This document shows positions 37,381 to 53,199 of a stretch of DNA of 64,000 nt, in pieces. Origin of the DNA: Uloborus plumipes (taxonomy: Eukaryota > Arthropoda > Arachnida > Araneae > Uloboridae). Both the position numbers and the translations under genes were made by a program. Position 1 is the stretch's first letter. Every line of letters begins with the position of its first letter. A model generated the notes under the pieces. The model saw only the letters and a list, made by a program, of their open reading frames with translations, ran no database searches and was not told the origin of the DNA. The stretch lies in NCBI GenBank assembly GCA_038373865.1, contig JAXGGA010003957.1:1-64000 (forward strand), in the 5' to 3' direction.

Positions 37381-37514
37381 TTATGAAATAAGAATAGAAC
37401 ACAGTTCTTTCTTCAGATTCAATTGGAGCCAAGTACTTCTAAAAGCACAAGTAATTCTGCTGAACGAATCCTGATCATATACTGCACAAGCTGTATTTGT
37501 TCTGTTAAATGGTT
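37381..37514 (-). CDS. TENT2: TENT2 last coding exon with stop
   Basis: The exon completes the EPFNRTNTACAV motif (EPFDGTNTARAV in vertebrates) and ends ELCSILIS at the TAA at 37383-37381. This matches the usual GLD2 C-terminus. Confidence 0.94.
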
Positions 37515-40500
37515 CTGAAAAGAAATCAAAATTCAATGAGACACTTAGTGATGAATATATGGAAGAAAAAATATTAAGTAACAAACAAATATAAATTTTA
37601 TAATTCTTCTAGAACATTTTACAGTTTAATGAATATCAAATAAAACCACTATTTATTTTATGCCACTTTTTTACAAGTCATAGATTTTCAGGTTTTATTT
37701 TTATTTCAACGTGTGTAAGAAGTAACTGCATCGCATGAATAACTTTATTTTAGCATTTTGGGTTAGTTTCTAAAAGTGAGGTCAGCCAACAGCGAGCTCA
37801 TAACAAGTCTGCAGTACTAGCCTCATAAAAAGTAAAAAATAAGTAAAAATAATTGCAACCAAATCAATCACAATGTGGAACTTGCGAAGTTTTCTGCAAA
37901 TAAGCCAGTCTTGGTTTCTTCTCCTCCAATCTGTATTCAGAGATTTAGCTAACAAAGCACTGATTGAGCCTTATTGTACAACTTATGCAACATAAAAAGT
38001 ATAAAAAGAATACAATTTAAAAAAAATAAACCAGCCTTGAAGATTTAAAAACTTTCCCAAAAGCCTTGAATATGAGACTCTTAGAATCAAAAGCCGTCAA
38101 ATACATTTCTCGAAATCCATAGTTCTGAAGGCAGAACTATTGCTCTCAAGGGGTTTTGACATAAAACCCTTATTTTATATTCACTTTTTGTTGAAATGTA
38201 GTAGTTTACTATCTATTTCCTTTAAGCTATTGGTAAAGGAGCTTTTAAACTTTTTTTTAGTAAAGTAATTTTTCATAAAAAATTACTTAAAGAACTTAGA
38301 TTCTAAATGACTCATATGATCAAATCCAACTGCACAGATCCCATTGATTCATTTGTGAAGATTGAAGATGCGAGTACATCACAGACAATGATTTATAAAA
38401 ATACACTTCGCTGCTTGAAATGAACAGTGGCATATTTGCAAAACACTACTTTTCAGGAGAGCGTTTCAAAGTTTTTGCAGTAAAATGGTATTTAAGTAAA
38501 ATGGTATTAAGGGTACTTATGCCGAATCAACTTACAGAGACATAGACGTTTCTTCTCCAATCACTTCTTCAGAACTGACGCAATGGCGACTGTGTCGTTG
38601 TTTATTAAGAGAAGCGCGCCAAAATACCAACTATGCACAACGACACTAGCAATTGCTGCGTGATATTTTGAAACTCGAGATGCCGATATTACCACAAGAA
38701 AGAGTTTTTTAAAAAAATGAATTTTTTGATGGAATAAAAAAAAATCGATTTTTGCAGATATGCCACTGTTTATTTCAAGCAGCGACTTGCTGAATATTAT
38801 TTTTAACACACTGACTGCCAAGCTACGAGGTAACTCATATGTGAGCTCAGGCCCGGATTACCCAATAGGCCATCCTAGGTATTGGCCTAGGGGCGCAAGC
38901 TCGTAAGGGCGCATATATCGGAGGAAAAAATTAATACACAGTTCGTTGTAAAAATAAATAAGCAAAAAATAAAGGAAGAAAGAAAGAAAAAAAAAAAAAA
39001 CAAGAACGCCAAGCGCTATAAAATATATAGAGAAAAAAATTCAACCAGAAGGGATTGCAAAATGCCAGTTCAGCAAAAAAAAAAAGGCAATTGGAGGGAA
39101 AGGGGACGTAAAGCTTGAGTTGAGGTAATTCATTTTCTGGTCTTAAGCTGATACTTTTCCATACCTTTGGTTTAAACAATCATTTCTTGAAAATATGGCG
39201 CACAGGAAAATTAGTAAAAGCCATGGTACAGACAATGGTCAATATGAAACTTATTTATGAAACAATTTCTCTCTATAAATCATGTCAGTATTTTTTTTTT
39301 TTTTAAATTAATAATTTATTAATTCATATTTATTTAGAACTGCCAATTAATAGGGAAGCCCAAAGTTAAAATTTTTGGGAGGGGGAAGTTAATTTACCGA
39401 ATGAAACTTCAAATTTTTGTTCAGGATAAAATACGAGCATGCACAAGTATCAACATTTAACGAAAAGAGACATTAGACATCCTTACAAAAATTTATTGAA
39501 TTGTTATTTCCATATTTTCCAAATTGGCAGACATTATTTGCCGAATAAGGAAATATTGGGGAGTTAGCAATGACCTCATGTCGAGGCACCTCTGCAGAAT
39601 ATATTGGTTATTTTGCACTCAAACTACTTTATATATACTTTATATACACTCAAACTTTGTATATATTATTTATAATTACGTCAGTTAATGGGTCAGTTAT
39701 TTTCCAACATATTATTTATACACATATATTGTTTTTTTGCTTTCAAAATATTATCACAAAGATCTAAGGAAAGTGGGAAAAAAATACAGGAGATGCCTCG
39801 AAATATGTTTTAAATAGAAGACCCTCCTCCCTTATTCTCCCAACATTTTTAAGATGGTCTAAAATTTTGAAAATTTTCGTAGTTGAGTCCCTAATCCCCA
39901 TCTTTTCCCTCAGCGCCAGCCCTTCAGATGCATTTGAGCTCCTATAAATGCATATTTAGAGCTTCAATTTCGAAACTTTTTCTATGGAAAGCTCTAAAAC
40001 GCCTCACTTCCATATCATAAAATATTATTTAAAATTCCGTTTTTAGTCAGCAGGATCGAAAACTTTTTTGGGAAGTGACCCTGATTTCAGGCCTATCCCC
40101 ACTTCATTAAAAATCGTCTAAGACCTCGTGTTTAGGGTCTCAATCTTAAACTTTTTCCCAGAGAGCCCCCCCCCCCCCCTCCGGCATTCAGTCCTCTTAT
40201 AACGCTATTCAAATCATCTAGCTGTTTTCAGGGCTTCAGTTCCGAAACATTTACGGAAACAAATTACCAAACACCATCGTTTCTCCTAATGTCCTCAAAG
40301 ATAGTTTCTCATTGCTTATTTAGGACTAAAATTTCGAGAACTTTCTGGGGAGAATGGCTAAACCGCATCTATTTCTCTAACAACATAGGAAATGCCCCAC
40401 AATGTTTTTGGTCTTCAATTTCGAAAAAATTTCGTACTAGAATTACCGATCGTCCCGAATAAAAAATAACCTTCTAAAATGGCCTTTTAGGACCTCAACT

Positions 40501-42213
40501 TTGAAAAAGTTCCGGGAGACCTCTCCCGATTTCCGCTTTTCCCCAGCATCATTAAAGTTCACCAAAATTTTCGAAATGTTGGGAGGAGGAATTCTCGAAC
40601 TTATTCTCTTTTCTAACATCATCAAAGATGACTTGCAATTGCGTATGTAGAACTTAAATTTTGAAAATTTCCGGAGGGGCGGGAGGGAGGAGATTCCACG
40701 GGTATGTGATTGTCATTTCTAGGACAAAAGCAGTATGTATTTTGTAACATCTAAAGCAAAATACACGTTGTGCAACCGATCTTTTCTCCTGGATTATTAT
40801 AATTTTTACGCTGAATTTAATGGAATAATTAAATTTTTAAAACACATTTTGCATAATTTTAGAAAAATTATGAAAAAACAGGTAATTGACTGACATGATA
40901 CTTTTTAAAATGTCAGTCAGTTACCATACTTTCAACACATTTTTAAAAATCATCCAAAATGTATTTCAAAAATTCAATGATACCATTAAATACAGCTTAA
41001 AAAATACAATTAGCCTGGAGAAAAGATCGCTTGTTTAACGTATTATTTGCTTCGAATATAACAAAATACTTGAATTTTTGCTTAAAAAATATCAGTAATC
41101 TTTAAAACTACCCGTAAAATTGCCCCAGGGTGAGTTATCTCATTACTTTTCGATAAATGAATTAAAATTAAAATTTGAAATCTTCAATCTTGAAAAATTT
41201 CACAGGGATCACATCCGGACCTTCCTTTTTTGTGCATCAAAGGAAAACAAAAAGAAACTCATCTTTAATTTCATCAAATGGTAATTAGGGGATACGATTT
41301 CGATTGAGTTCGGATGCGTGAGGTAGGGCGCAGTTTTTAAGTTTGGCCTCGGGAGTAAATGGACGTTAATCCGGCCCTGTGTGAGCTTAGCTGATCAATT
41401 CCACTTTCAGGGTTTGTACTCAATTTTAGAAATTAAAAATAAAGGAGTTTTGGAGGAGGAAAATTAGATTTGTAAGGACTACTTCTACCATGATTTGAAA
41501 CTAATTTACTTTGAATTTAAATTATTTTCAAAATAATAAAAAAAATATTGCTAAGATTGGCATTCTTCTACATTCTCCCTGCCTCATACAAATGCATTTA
41601 AAGCCCACCTTTGGTAACATAGGGGAAGAGATGGGATCCCAAAAACTGGGGTTCCAAAACTGAAATTATATGCAATACTTAATGATGCTAGGAAGTTCAT
41701 GGGTTCTCCGATTCAGATTTTTTTTCTTTTAATTGAAACGCTATTGAAGGCCATCTTTTATTAGACAAAGGGAAGGAATGGGATTTGAAATACTTTCCCA
41801 CAATTTTAATGCTCTGTAATAACAAGCTTTTACTTTTAAGATGTTGCAAAATAAATCATAAAAATTAGCATGATTACTGACTGTCTCAAACAGTAAAATC
41901 TGAATGTATGATTTTAGACTTTCATGTAATAAACAAAATTAAAATAATTACATATTTTAACAATTATACCTTCTATGCATATAAACTTCCAATGTCCTCT
42001 TTTGTTCTTTGTGGATCTATAATTCATGGCAACTTGTTTTGGTAGTTTGCAACCCAATCTAACAGAAATGACATCTCTCGAAAAGCTAAAATAAATCACA
42101 GACTTTAAAATCTCATTTTTGCCCGAGCAGTTGAAATAAGTGTTAAATAATCAAGTAATTGGTTTGGGGAAAATTAAATCAAACGACCTTACAGACTTAA
42201 ATTATACAATATA

Positions 42214-42247
<34 letters not shown>

Positions 42248-45200
42248 TTCTTGTTTATAACACACGAAAAAAATTTCAATAAGCTGTGCTTTGAAACTAT
42301 TGTCAAAAGAAACCTTACCCTAGTTTTTTTTTTTCTGGCCTCAGATAAATCTTGACAAAAAAGAAAAGAAAAAACAAACATTTTGTACTATAGCTTTTAT
42401 TTATTCACTATTGTGAGGAGATTTACCATTTTCAGAAAAGTAAAAACCATGCACAAATATTGCATTAGAAATGCTAGAGCAAGTAACAAACATGCAAAAG
42501 TAATTTCTAAAAATTTTTTTTTATTTGATTTGATGTGGAATTGCCCAAATAGATATTTGACTTGAAAAAGTGTTTCAGACAGAAGTGTGTTGACAGAAAA
42601 GTATTTTCTTGTCATTATGTTTTACTACTTCACATTTTTTTTTATATCTGCAAATATATTTGCATTGCATCTTCATTATTTAATTTCGCAGCACTTTAAT
42701 GCTTTTTGATTATTCAAATAATGTGTAAGGGGTCCCTGATGTCTGCTTATGGCTCGAAGCTTCTATAATTGGGCCCAGCTTTATGGATCAGACATTGCTT
42801 CGAAGCAAGAAATGTTATTGCAACGAAAAAATATTTTTTCGCTGAATATCAGCACCATGGTTTAAATTGTTTCAAAGTTCTAACATATATATTTAGATGG
42901 TTCTAAACTAATATAGCACAGTACACACATTTTAAAATAGGAAACTTCTACTTCTGTTCTCTGAAACTACATTAAAAAAATAAAAACTATATTCAACTAA
43001 ATTTATACTTACTCGAATTTATTTGTATAGTAGTCAAAAAATCCATTTAATAAACTCCCTAGTGATTGAGTATTTTTTGAGTGGAAATTTATTTGTTCCC
43101 CATATGGAATGAGACTTTTCCAGCAGTCAGCAGGTTCATATCTTTGCTAAAATTCAAATATTAATCATGATTACAATTAAAAAAAATATCCATTCAAAAC
43201 AAACATTAAAAACCTTACAAATTTAAAATGAATAACTAAAATTATAATGATTAAAAGAAAGTAATGAAATTACTTTACATGCCCCTAATTTCGAAGGAAA
43301 TTAAAAATTTGAAATATGAATTAGTCAATCGATCTCCGATTGAACATTTACTTACATTTTACTTTTTTCCACTTTTTAATGCATGCAATACTTTTATGAA
43401 ACACTTAGTAGTCAATAGTTGACCAAAAATATTCTAAAATTTTTGAATGAAGAAATATTTTAACACAAACAGTGCAAAATGTGATCTATATTTTTTTGAG
43501 AGTATTCCTCTGAAAATATTAAAGAGAAATGAGTGTACATGTACAAAAAGTTGAATCAAATAATTATTTTAAAAAACATCAACATTTGATTCCATTCTGT
43601 CGCTTGAAAAAAATAACAGGGTTTAAGCTAGGGTAAAAGTAGAGCGTGTCAACAATTTAAACAAAAATTATTATTTTTAAAAATCGGCAATTAACATCAT
43701 TTTTAAACTTTGAGCTAAAAACTACTTTTTGTTGAGCTAAAAACTAAAGCATAGTGTCAAATAATGAAATACTAGGGAAAATTTTCTTTTACAAAACATA
43801 ACTCACTTGGCACTGCGCTTAATTCTCAAAATGAATGCACATCTTTTTAATTTATCTCTTATTAATTTACAGTTTATTTCATTTTACTTACTGGCTGCAT
43901 CCTCTGTAAACAAGGTAGGACTGCTGGTTCACAACCACCTGAAACAATATTTATTGTTTTAATATAATAAAATATATATTTATATATTACCATACTGTTT
44001 GCACAAAATTTTTTCTGCAAAAACTAAAAGTAAAAGCGATTTTTATAAAACTCTTCGCAAAATAAACTTGAGTTCATTAATGGAGATTTAACACACATTA
44101 TCTTCTTTCTATCATCTAGTTCCCTTAAACTTACGCCAAAGGTAGTTAAGGATATAACAGTGCTATAAGGTATCAACTGTAATAGCACATTTATATTTTT
44201 TGTAAATAAGTATAAAGATATCCAGAATAAGTTTTACAAAAGGAGCAATTTTATAAATCGAATATATATAATCGAATATAAGTGAAAATCACTTAAGATA
44301 AAAATAATAATAATAATACTTGGTTTAGCTCCTTTTCAATAAACAAGACAGATTCAATTATCAAATAACTTTGAATTAAACACTAGCACAAGCTTTACTA
44401 GGCCATTTACTATTTTTGAGAAAAAATAAAAAGACAACATCATAAAACTTACATTGCAAATAATGAATCACCATGAGCACTAAGGAATAACTAGAAAGTG
44501 TCATTTCTTTGGCATTATTTATTTGGCAGTCTTGGGCCCATTTCTTAATGACTAGAACCAAAGGGGGAACTCTCCAATCCACTGGGAAAAAAAGAACTGT
44601 GTTATAGTAGCAATACTTCCATACAACTAACTTTCAACAATATTAGCAATGATAAATTAAAAAAAAAACAATACATAGATCATACAGTAACAGTAGAGCA
44701 TTTTTATGAAAAACATTTGCAAAAAATCTGGTATGGACCCCACACTACTTCCTTTTACGTGTAAATTTCTTAGTAGTTGCCTTAGGTGTTAAAAAACATG
44801 CTTGGAGTGAGCAAGGTAACTATTCAAATATTTACTTCCCTAATCTGCCACGAAACAATGCAAAAATATTTTACAATGGTTAATTTTCTAAATATTGCTG
44901 ATTTTAAGATCATTCAGTAAATTTTTCGCAAAATATCGCCAATATCGCCAAGTTGAACCCAAATTCAAAAAATAATTTTTTCGCCAAATTTGTCGCCAAG
45001 TTGGCATCAAACACTTGGCGACCAAAAGTTTGGTGACACATCGCCAAGTGGTTGCGCCAATTCATATCACTTGAGTCTGCATTGAAATTAACACTGATTT
45101 ACCCAAAAAAAGGGGTAAAACACGCCCTTGGGAACATTCGAATGCAACCACAAGGGGAGGTGCACAACTAGACCATCCTCAGAGCCTACATACCAAGCTA

Positions 45201-48200
45201 GAAGCTTCTACAGCATATAGTTTTTGAGTTATGCGACCCACATACATACATACATCCGCACATACAGACGTCACGAGAAAACTCGTTGTAATTAACTCGG
45301 GGGTGTTTGAAAAGGATTTTTCGTCGACTTATATGTTGGTAGGTACATATGCACGTCCTGACAGGTCGAAAAAGCTACTGAACATTCATTCGGGGGTGAG
45401 CAAAATCAAAATTTAGACTCAAATTTGAGTGATTTTTTTTCGCGATCACAATACTTCATTTACTACATAAAAGGAAGTAAAAACACAAAGAATATTGCTT
45501 TTTTCACCATTAAATAATATTCATCAGAATGAATTTTTTCATCATATCAAAAAGTGATGCATAATTCATGTTTAAAATATATTTCTACAAAAATTAAACA
45601 TACCTTTGCCATAAGCTGTAAGGAGTTGGGTGTTTGCAATTCCAACTGTGTTGTTTATATTTAAGTCTACTTGAATATTGCTAAATTGAAAAATAACAGT
45701 AAAAAGATTAAATATTATAAAAAGATATGATTTGTTTGAACTAGAAAAATTAAAGACTAATGATGCAAAGTACTTTTTACAATGATTTAGAAGATGTGAA
45801 ATTATACAGCAAACACTTTTCCGTTCCTGACAATACTTAATGCAGAAAATAAAAAGAGATCTCTTAAGTCTTTTATCATACATAAAAGCAAGATGATCAG
45901 CTATATAGTATAAATTTTACAATAACGAAACAAAATAATCAAAATGTGAGTCAATGCTTAGGAAGTAAAACTCTTATTACTTCAAAAATAAAAACTTTTT
46001 TAAAATGCACTAATATTTTTTTTAAATCTAAGCTGATGCTTTCCATTGGACACACAACTTTGACAGCCCTCACCAAAAAGAAAATCTTTTTATGATTCAA
46101 ATAGATCAGTAGTATTACTACTATTCTTAACTTCTCAAGAAGCAAATGTTTGAATAATAAAGTGTTTTGTATAACTTATATTGAAAATGCACACAATCTA
46201 ATTAAATCACCACTCATCGCTTATTTTGTGCCTAGAAGAAACAGTATGGAGCACATCAAAAATTCTTAAAAATATATTTTTTTAAAACTACAATTTAATT
46301 TTCTAGACTCTACAAAAATGATTTTTACACAAAAGAAAGTTTTAAATTTCAGTCTTATCACATTTCAATCTTTTCTAGCATTGTAGTTTCATAATTAGAA
46401 AAAATAATTAAAGCAGAAATGAAAATAGTTTTGTAGCCAATTGTTCCACAAATTCCATTTGAAAAAAAGGAAAAGCAAATATTTAAACAATTCCAGAAAT
46501 TAAGAATTTGATTTTTAAATATCTACACTTACTGAAACGTGTCTGTAAATTTCAAAATGGGAACCTTGGCAGCAATCAGATCTGTAGTTTTGATGAAAGC
46601 TATAATTTAAAAAGAGAAAAATACTTGAATTGCAAATAACAAAATATTCATAAACTTAAATGCTTAAAATACATGTAAAAACTTAAATTGCATAAATAGA
46701 AAATTTTGAAAAATGCTAAGTTTAAAAAATTGTTATTAAGTAAAAAAACTGCAACAGTAGAAAAACAAAACTACTAAAAAGTTGGGTTTATACAATACTA
46801 TTTATTGTAGAATGATACAGGGAATTGTTTCAAACTTTAAATGATCAATCATAGAGCAGTTGAAACCATGTACAAAGAACACTACAAAAATATACACTCA
46901 AAGATATAGTAAGTTTTTTCAAGGCATAAAAATGCTTTAAATTTTTTTTAATTTTAAATTCATTTTGGAGGAAAGAAATATGCCAAAACCAGAGAAAAGC
47001 ACAGCATTAATTAATGAATTTCATAAAAAAGCTGTTGAGTTTCTAAGGATGAAATGAAAGATGTCTGAGAAAGAAATGGTTCATTCCATTTCAATTTTAA
47101 ACATTTGGAATGTCTGATATTATGTTAAAAAAATGTAACATTTAACACAAAAGGAATTTGACATGAAAGGAGTATTGTTATGTTTTAGGAACAGAAGTTG
47201 CACAAACACAAGGCACTTGATTTTTTAAGGAAAACTAGAACAGTTTATGAATTTGAAGATCTATTTGATGTATAACAGTATTTGTAATAGTACCTCATCC
47301 ACTGATAAAATGATTATACATAAAAACACTGTAGTAGTACTAAATAAGCAATATACTACAAGTAGACTAAGAGGGTAAAACTTATAGGAGTAAAGGTTTG
47401 TTAGGATTGAAAGTTTTCAATTCTTAGAATACCAATCATGCAATAAAATATTGTAACATTCAATAATAGTTTTTATTTTTTATTTTATTCCGTGTATTTT
47501 TTTTCTTCCAAATTCTCTCAAAATTACATTTTGAAACTTTTGAAAATGTGGATGGAATTACACAGAAATTTTTGTGTTTATCATTAATGGGGACAATTTC
47601 AACTTAAGAATTTCAGAACATTTTTTTTTTAAAGGTTGAAATTTAAAAACCTTAATGACTAATTTACATAAAACAAATTATGGTAAGTAGTTTAAAATAC
47701 TCACTTTGAAACCTGATACGTTATAGCTTGAAAAAAATTCAAAGAATTGTACTACAAGCTATTTTCTTAAAATTATATTATTTTAGCATAGCAAAAGATT
47801 TTTTCTATAATCTTTCACTTTTAAGATGCACACATTTATAGATCAAATCAACAACAGTAGAATTACAATTATTGAGCCAAAAATACTATACTTGACATTG
47901 AAAAAATCAAATATCGTTCTCAATATCATTATTCTGTTCTCTCCTTTTTATGGCAAATTTATTTGCCAATACTACAGTCCATTTGTAATATTAAAGCTTA
48001 AAATATGTAGATTTTCAAAAAGCAATTACCTTGAAAACATTATCCGGAGCTGTACAGAGTAAAAGCAGGATTTTTTAAAACTTTTTAAACAGTGTGCAGT
48101 AAGAAAATGAATTTGGCACAACATCATTTAATAGATTTCATACTCCTGTTTTTGATAAAATGTCAAACTTGAACTTAATAAACAGCCTAATCTAAACTAT

Positions 48201-51200
48201 TCTACAAAAATACTTACGGCAGCGCAGCAACAACTTTTGAGCATATTTAAGTAGATTGGTAGCTTCAGTTTGTTGATCTATCTAAACAAAACAAGCATTC
48301 ATTAAAATAATATTAAGTATACGACATGCACAAAAACAAGTCACTAATTTACATGTAAAGCAAATTTTATTTGGTTAAATACACTATATGAGAGTAAAAG
48401 TCATTGTTAGAAGAATAAAATGAAGTTTCTTTACACTCATTTTGTTTAGTATATACAGTCAACTAACTCTCAATGAATCAAAGGCTTACGGGACAGCTAA
48501 AGCCTTTAAGCAATCAGTAATTCAAGCTATTAGAAGTTCTTCTACTAGCCTTCCCAAGAATAATTTAAATATTTCTTCAGAACTAGAGCATAATAGATAA
48601 GACTAGTACACTTACAGTTTGTATAAAACCAATTACTAGTACCATATAAAAGTATCTTTAAGGATAATTTTTTTAGATAGTTGAAAAAAGAAGTTATTGA
48701 CTGTTTAATTTTCATTATCTTAAAAAGTCAAAGTTTGTAAACACAATCGACTAATGCAAGTTTTAAGTGGACTACAATTTTTGGGACAGGAGGAAAAGTC
48801 CCCACCCTATATTATTATTTGACTATTCTTTATAAATTACTATCTTTCTATACTTTTGCAATAAAGTAAAGCAAATGAAATGATATTTTTTAAATAGAAA
48901 AAAAGTTTTCAAACCTCTGCAGGGGAAAGGACAAGACACATGTCAACATCACTATTATTAGTACCCAAGCCATTAACAGATGATCCAACAACTCTTAAGC
49001 CACAGTCTAAAAAAATATACATACATTTTAAATGCTAATAATTATAATATAATACACAGAAAGAGAAATTACCCACTCAGTATCAAATAAGGGTATTCCT
49101 GAGGAGAACTTTTTAGAATGATTCAAAAACAAAGTGAAGCATTATTTGTACTTTTCAAGTTCATTTAAATTTCATCAAAATATACATTTGAAACTCAAAA
49201 TCTACTTTTATCAAAGTCTTCCTATAAAACAGCATATTATACACCATGTTAGAATAAATACATGTTAGTAATTAGTAACAGCATTACCTGAAAAAGCCAT
49301 GTTTTGATTATAGTATCTATGATTTTTTTTTTTAATGTGCTGTGGGGTATAGAGTAACTTGAGTGCAAAGTGGGAAAGCTGAATTTAACTTTACGACAGT
49401 ACAGACAAATTTGAATGAGAAAAAGGCTAGGATAACAAAATGTTCTTGTTGATTTATTCAAAATAAAATAGCCCCTTAGAATAAGGGTGTTAGCACAAAG
49501 AGACTATCAACAAATTTGATTAAAAACTAAATCAGAATTTTTTGCGATATTTCAACAATTAAAAAAAAAATGTCGCAGCTTGGAAGAGTCTTGTGTCGAA
49601 TACTTATGCAAAACATATTAAAAACTGAAAAAAAAAAAAAGCTAAAGTAATTGAAATATGGGGTGGAGGGGGAGAGCTATGTGTAATGACATGGCTAGAT
49701 GGAATGGCAACATATTACATATTCTAATGAAAAGACATTTATCTTGGTAATCTCAATAGCTAAAAACTATAATGGCATAACTAGAGAAAAGTCAGGATAG
49801 TTCAGTAAAAAGACCCAAAACAGAACATTTTTGATGGAACCAAGTAATGAATCTAGTTTCATCACCAATATATTTTTACTGTTTTTTTAAACTTTCTTTA
49901 ATCACGCAATTAAAAATTTTTTAGAATGTTTAAGAGGTTTTCAGGCCAAGAATTGTCAGATGCCAACTGGTGAATGATGGTAACATAAAAGTGACAATTA
50001 AAAAAAAAAAAATTTCAGAACATTAACATTTTTTAAACATTCACTTTATACATAATTAGTGGATATACCCGGCGTTGCACAGGTTAGATGACAGGGATGG
50101 ACTGGCCCACCGGGATAAGTCCCGGTGCGCCCTCTCGACAGGCGCCCTCTGGCTTCCTTTTTCTTAAGGAAGTGCTAGGTTCCCTCTGACCTCCCTCCCT
50201 CAACTTTTTTTAAAAAAGAAATGCTGGGCTTCTAACTCTCTTTCTTTCTTTTTTTTTAAGGAAAGGAAATGCTAGGCACCATCTGACTTCCTTTTTTTAA
50301 GGAAGTGCTAGGCGCTCTCTGATGCCCCCCCCCCTCCCTTTTTTTAAAGAAATGCTAGGCGGTCGCAGGCGCCCTCTGACTTTCTTTTCTTTTTTTTTTA
50401 AAGGAAATGCTAGGCACCCTCTGACTTCCTTCTTTTTAAGGAAGTGCTAGGTGCCCTCTGACCCGCCCCCCTTTTTTTTAAAGAAATGCTAGGTGGCCGC
50501 AGGCGCCCTCTGACTTTCTTTCTATTTTTTTAAAGGAAATGCTAGGCGCCCTTAACCTTCCTTTAAAAAAAATAATAATTTAAAGTAAAATTTTATCTCT
50601 TTTAGTTTCTCCTGCATTGCTTACATTCTCAGAAAAACTGCTTTTCTAAACGAGAGATTCTTTTCCACGCCATTCTACACAAAAGGTGTAAGAAAACCCA
50701 GAAATTCGAAAAAAAAGGCCAAATTCCCCTCGTTTTTGCACGAAAACTGCACTTTAACCACTCCCTCTCTGAAAATGACCAGTAGCGTACATATAGACTT
50801 AGTTGCGCCCCCTGCAAGATTTGTAAGTACGCACCCATCTACTTAAATATTTTTCTTACGTAACTTATAATGCTATTCTTCTGGCTTGTGCACCCTCAAA
50901 CATCGTGCCTCCCCCCTTTACTTAGCTTACAGTTTAATTCCCCAGCCCACATTTCACAATGGAGGAGTAGTGGAGCTTGGAGCATATTATTTGTTCTACT
51001 GCATACTTTTTTATCAACTGGTAGTGATCTTTTTTTCAATCGAATATTATTCAAGTTGTATTGAATAATTGAATTTTTACAAGGTAACCATAATTTTTGT
51101 AATAAATTTTGTTTGTTCAGTGATGCCAGTTAAATTGAATCACTGGTTTTTTGGATTAACCTCTTTACTAAATCAATCAAAACTTCAAAAACAAAACAAA

Positions 51201-53157
51201 ATGCAGCTTTACTGAATTTGCCGCTTTATTAAAAATCAGCCGTTTTACTAAATCAAAACTATTTCAGACAAGCGTGATTCATAAAGCGGTGGCCGCTGTA
51301 CTTTTAATTTTTGATTAGTTATAAAAATACATACGCAACCAATTCACTGTTTATACGAAGAATCAATATTTTACTGGGATTTTTAATGTATCTTTTTTGA
51401 ATTGTTTAATTTAATTTCCAAAAATGAGAGATATTGCTGGAAAAAATACTGCTAAACGTCGCAATTTGAGGGGACAACAACATCTTAATTTCACTTCCAG
51501 TGTGTGTCCATCCCCAGAGGGCGACAATGCGCCCTTCGAAAAGGTTACGGTCCCCCCACCCCCCCAAAAAAAAGAAAAGAAAAAAAAAACAAATAACAAG
51601 TAATCAAGATCGTCTAAAATTAGATTGTCCTAACAATATCAATGGCGCAGTCTGCGTAAGAACCCGAATTACGTTTTATTTCCTAAAGTACGAGGGAAGA
51701 GGGCAGTTTTTCCCCACCTGTAAAAATCTACATCTTCTCATATAGACTCCGAGAAACCCGTTACTCTACTGATGCCCATTGATAGCGATAAGCAGTGATA
51801 AAGGTAATTAAGTCCTTCACATAAAAAACACATGACTCTTTCCTTTCCATGCAGCAATTTTTTTTCCATAGTTTTAGAGGATAATCTCAAAGAAAAAGAA
51901 TTCGTAGCATAAAAAGCATGCCAGGGGAAACAGTCAAACATGAACACATTGGTGACACTGCAGTAGACACTTTTTGTTTTTCTGTATTTTATTACGTCTT
52001 GGACACTGTAGCACAGACACTTGAAGAAAGATTCACTGGTCAAAAATCTTTATACTTGGATCTTTCATGGTTTGACCCCAAAAGATTTAAAGACTGCCAT
52101 TCACTACCATCAAATGCACTGGATAAAATATGTGACATTTTACCTTCTCTGGACAAAGGGAGATTGAAAGAGGAATTGTTATTATTTGCAGAAATGTGGC
52201 CTGATATTAGTACTGCTACTGCTGCATCTGACTATAGCAGTGAAGAAGGAAATGCCTCCACTGAAGAAGACGATGAAGAAGAATATCAGAAATGTGACAG
52301 CGAAACAAAATGTCAAGGTTGCCTTAAGTGCGTTTTAAAAGCAATTACAGAATACAACATGTATTCCCTGCAATACACTGAGCTGCATAAAGTTTATTAA
52401 TTTTTACTAACAATTCCGCTTATTCAAGTGACGTGTGAAAGAGTATTTTCGAAGTTAAAAGTCATAAAGACGCGTCTTAGAGGGCGATTAACTAACGAGC
52501 ACTTAGAATCATTTGTATTGATGGCCACTGAGAAGGACATATTGAAATCAGTGTCAACAGACTTAATTATCAAAAGGTTGTGCGAAAGCAGTTCTGAGAT
52601 GAGACGCCTTCTAACTTTTTAGGGTCAAATATCATAGCATCCATTTCCAGTGGAAGGTTTTCAATTGAAATGAACGATTTTACTTGTGCTTTTTATGCGG
52701 TTTTTGGCCAGACGACAATTAAGAACCGATTTCTATTGATGCTTTTTATGCGGTTTTTAGCCTCAGGACAATTAAAAACCGGTTTATATTGTTGCTTTTT
52801 ATGCGGTTTTTGGCCGAAGGACAGTTAAAAACCGATTTTATTGCTTTTTATACAGTTTTTGGCATTAAGACAATTAAAAACCGACTTAATTGTAGCTTTT
52901 TATACGGTTTTTTGGCCTCGGGACAATTAAAAACCGATTTTTCTCATCTGATGTGGTCTGACCTTGTCGTGGTGGATGAGCTTTTCACTAACAGGGCCAC
53001 AACTAATTAGTAACGTAAAGATAATTTTTCAGAAAAAAAAAATAAAACATAACCTTACATACTGAGCGCTAAAATTTAGAACTAATGGCTCAAGAGGTTG
53101 TGTGACATGTAAATGCCTCAACGCTTTGTATTTATTTTCTTCGTAAAAACGTGAACA

Positions 53158-53199
<42 letters not shown>

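Noticed and set aside
51424..51603. 59-residue open frame upstream of the hAT transposase remnant
   Set aside because: It ends in a poly-Lys tract with no BED zinc-finger pattern, so it cannot be supported as the transposase N-terminus.
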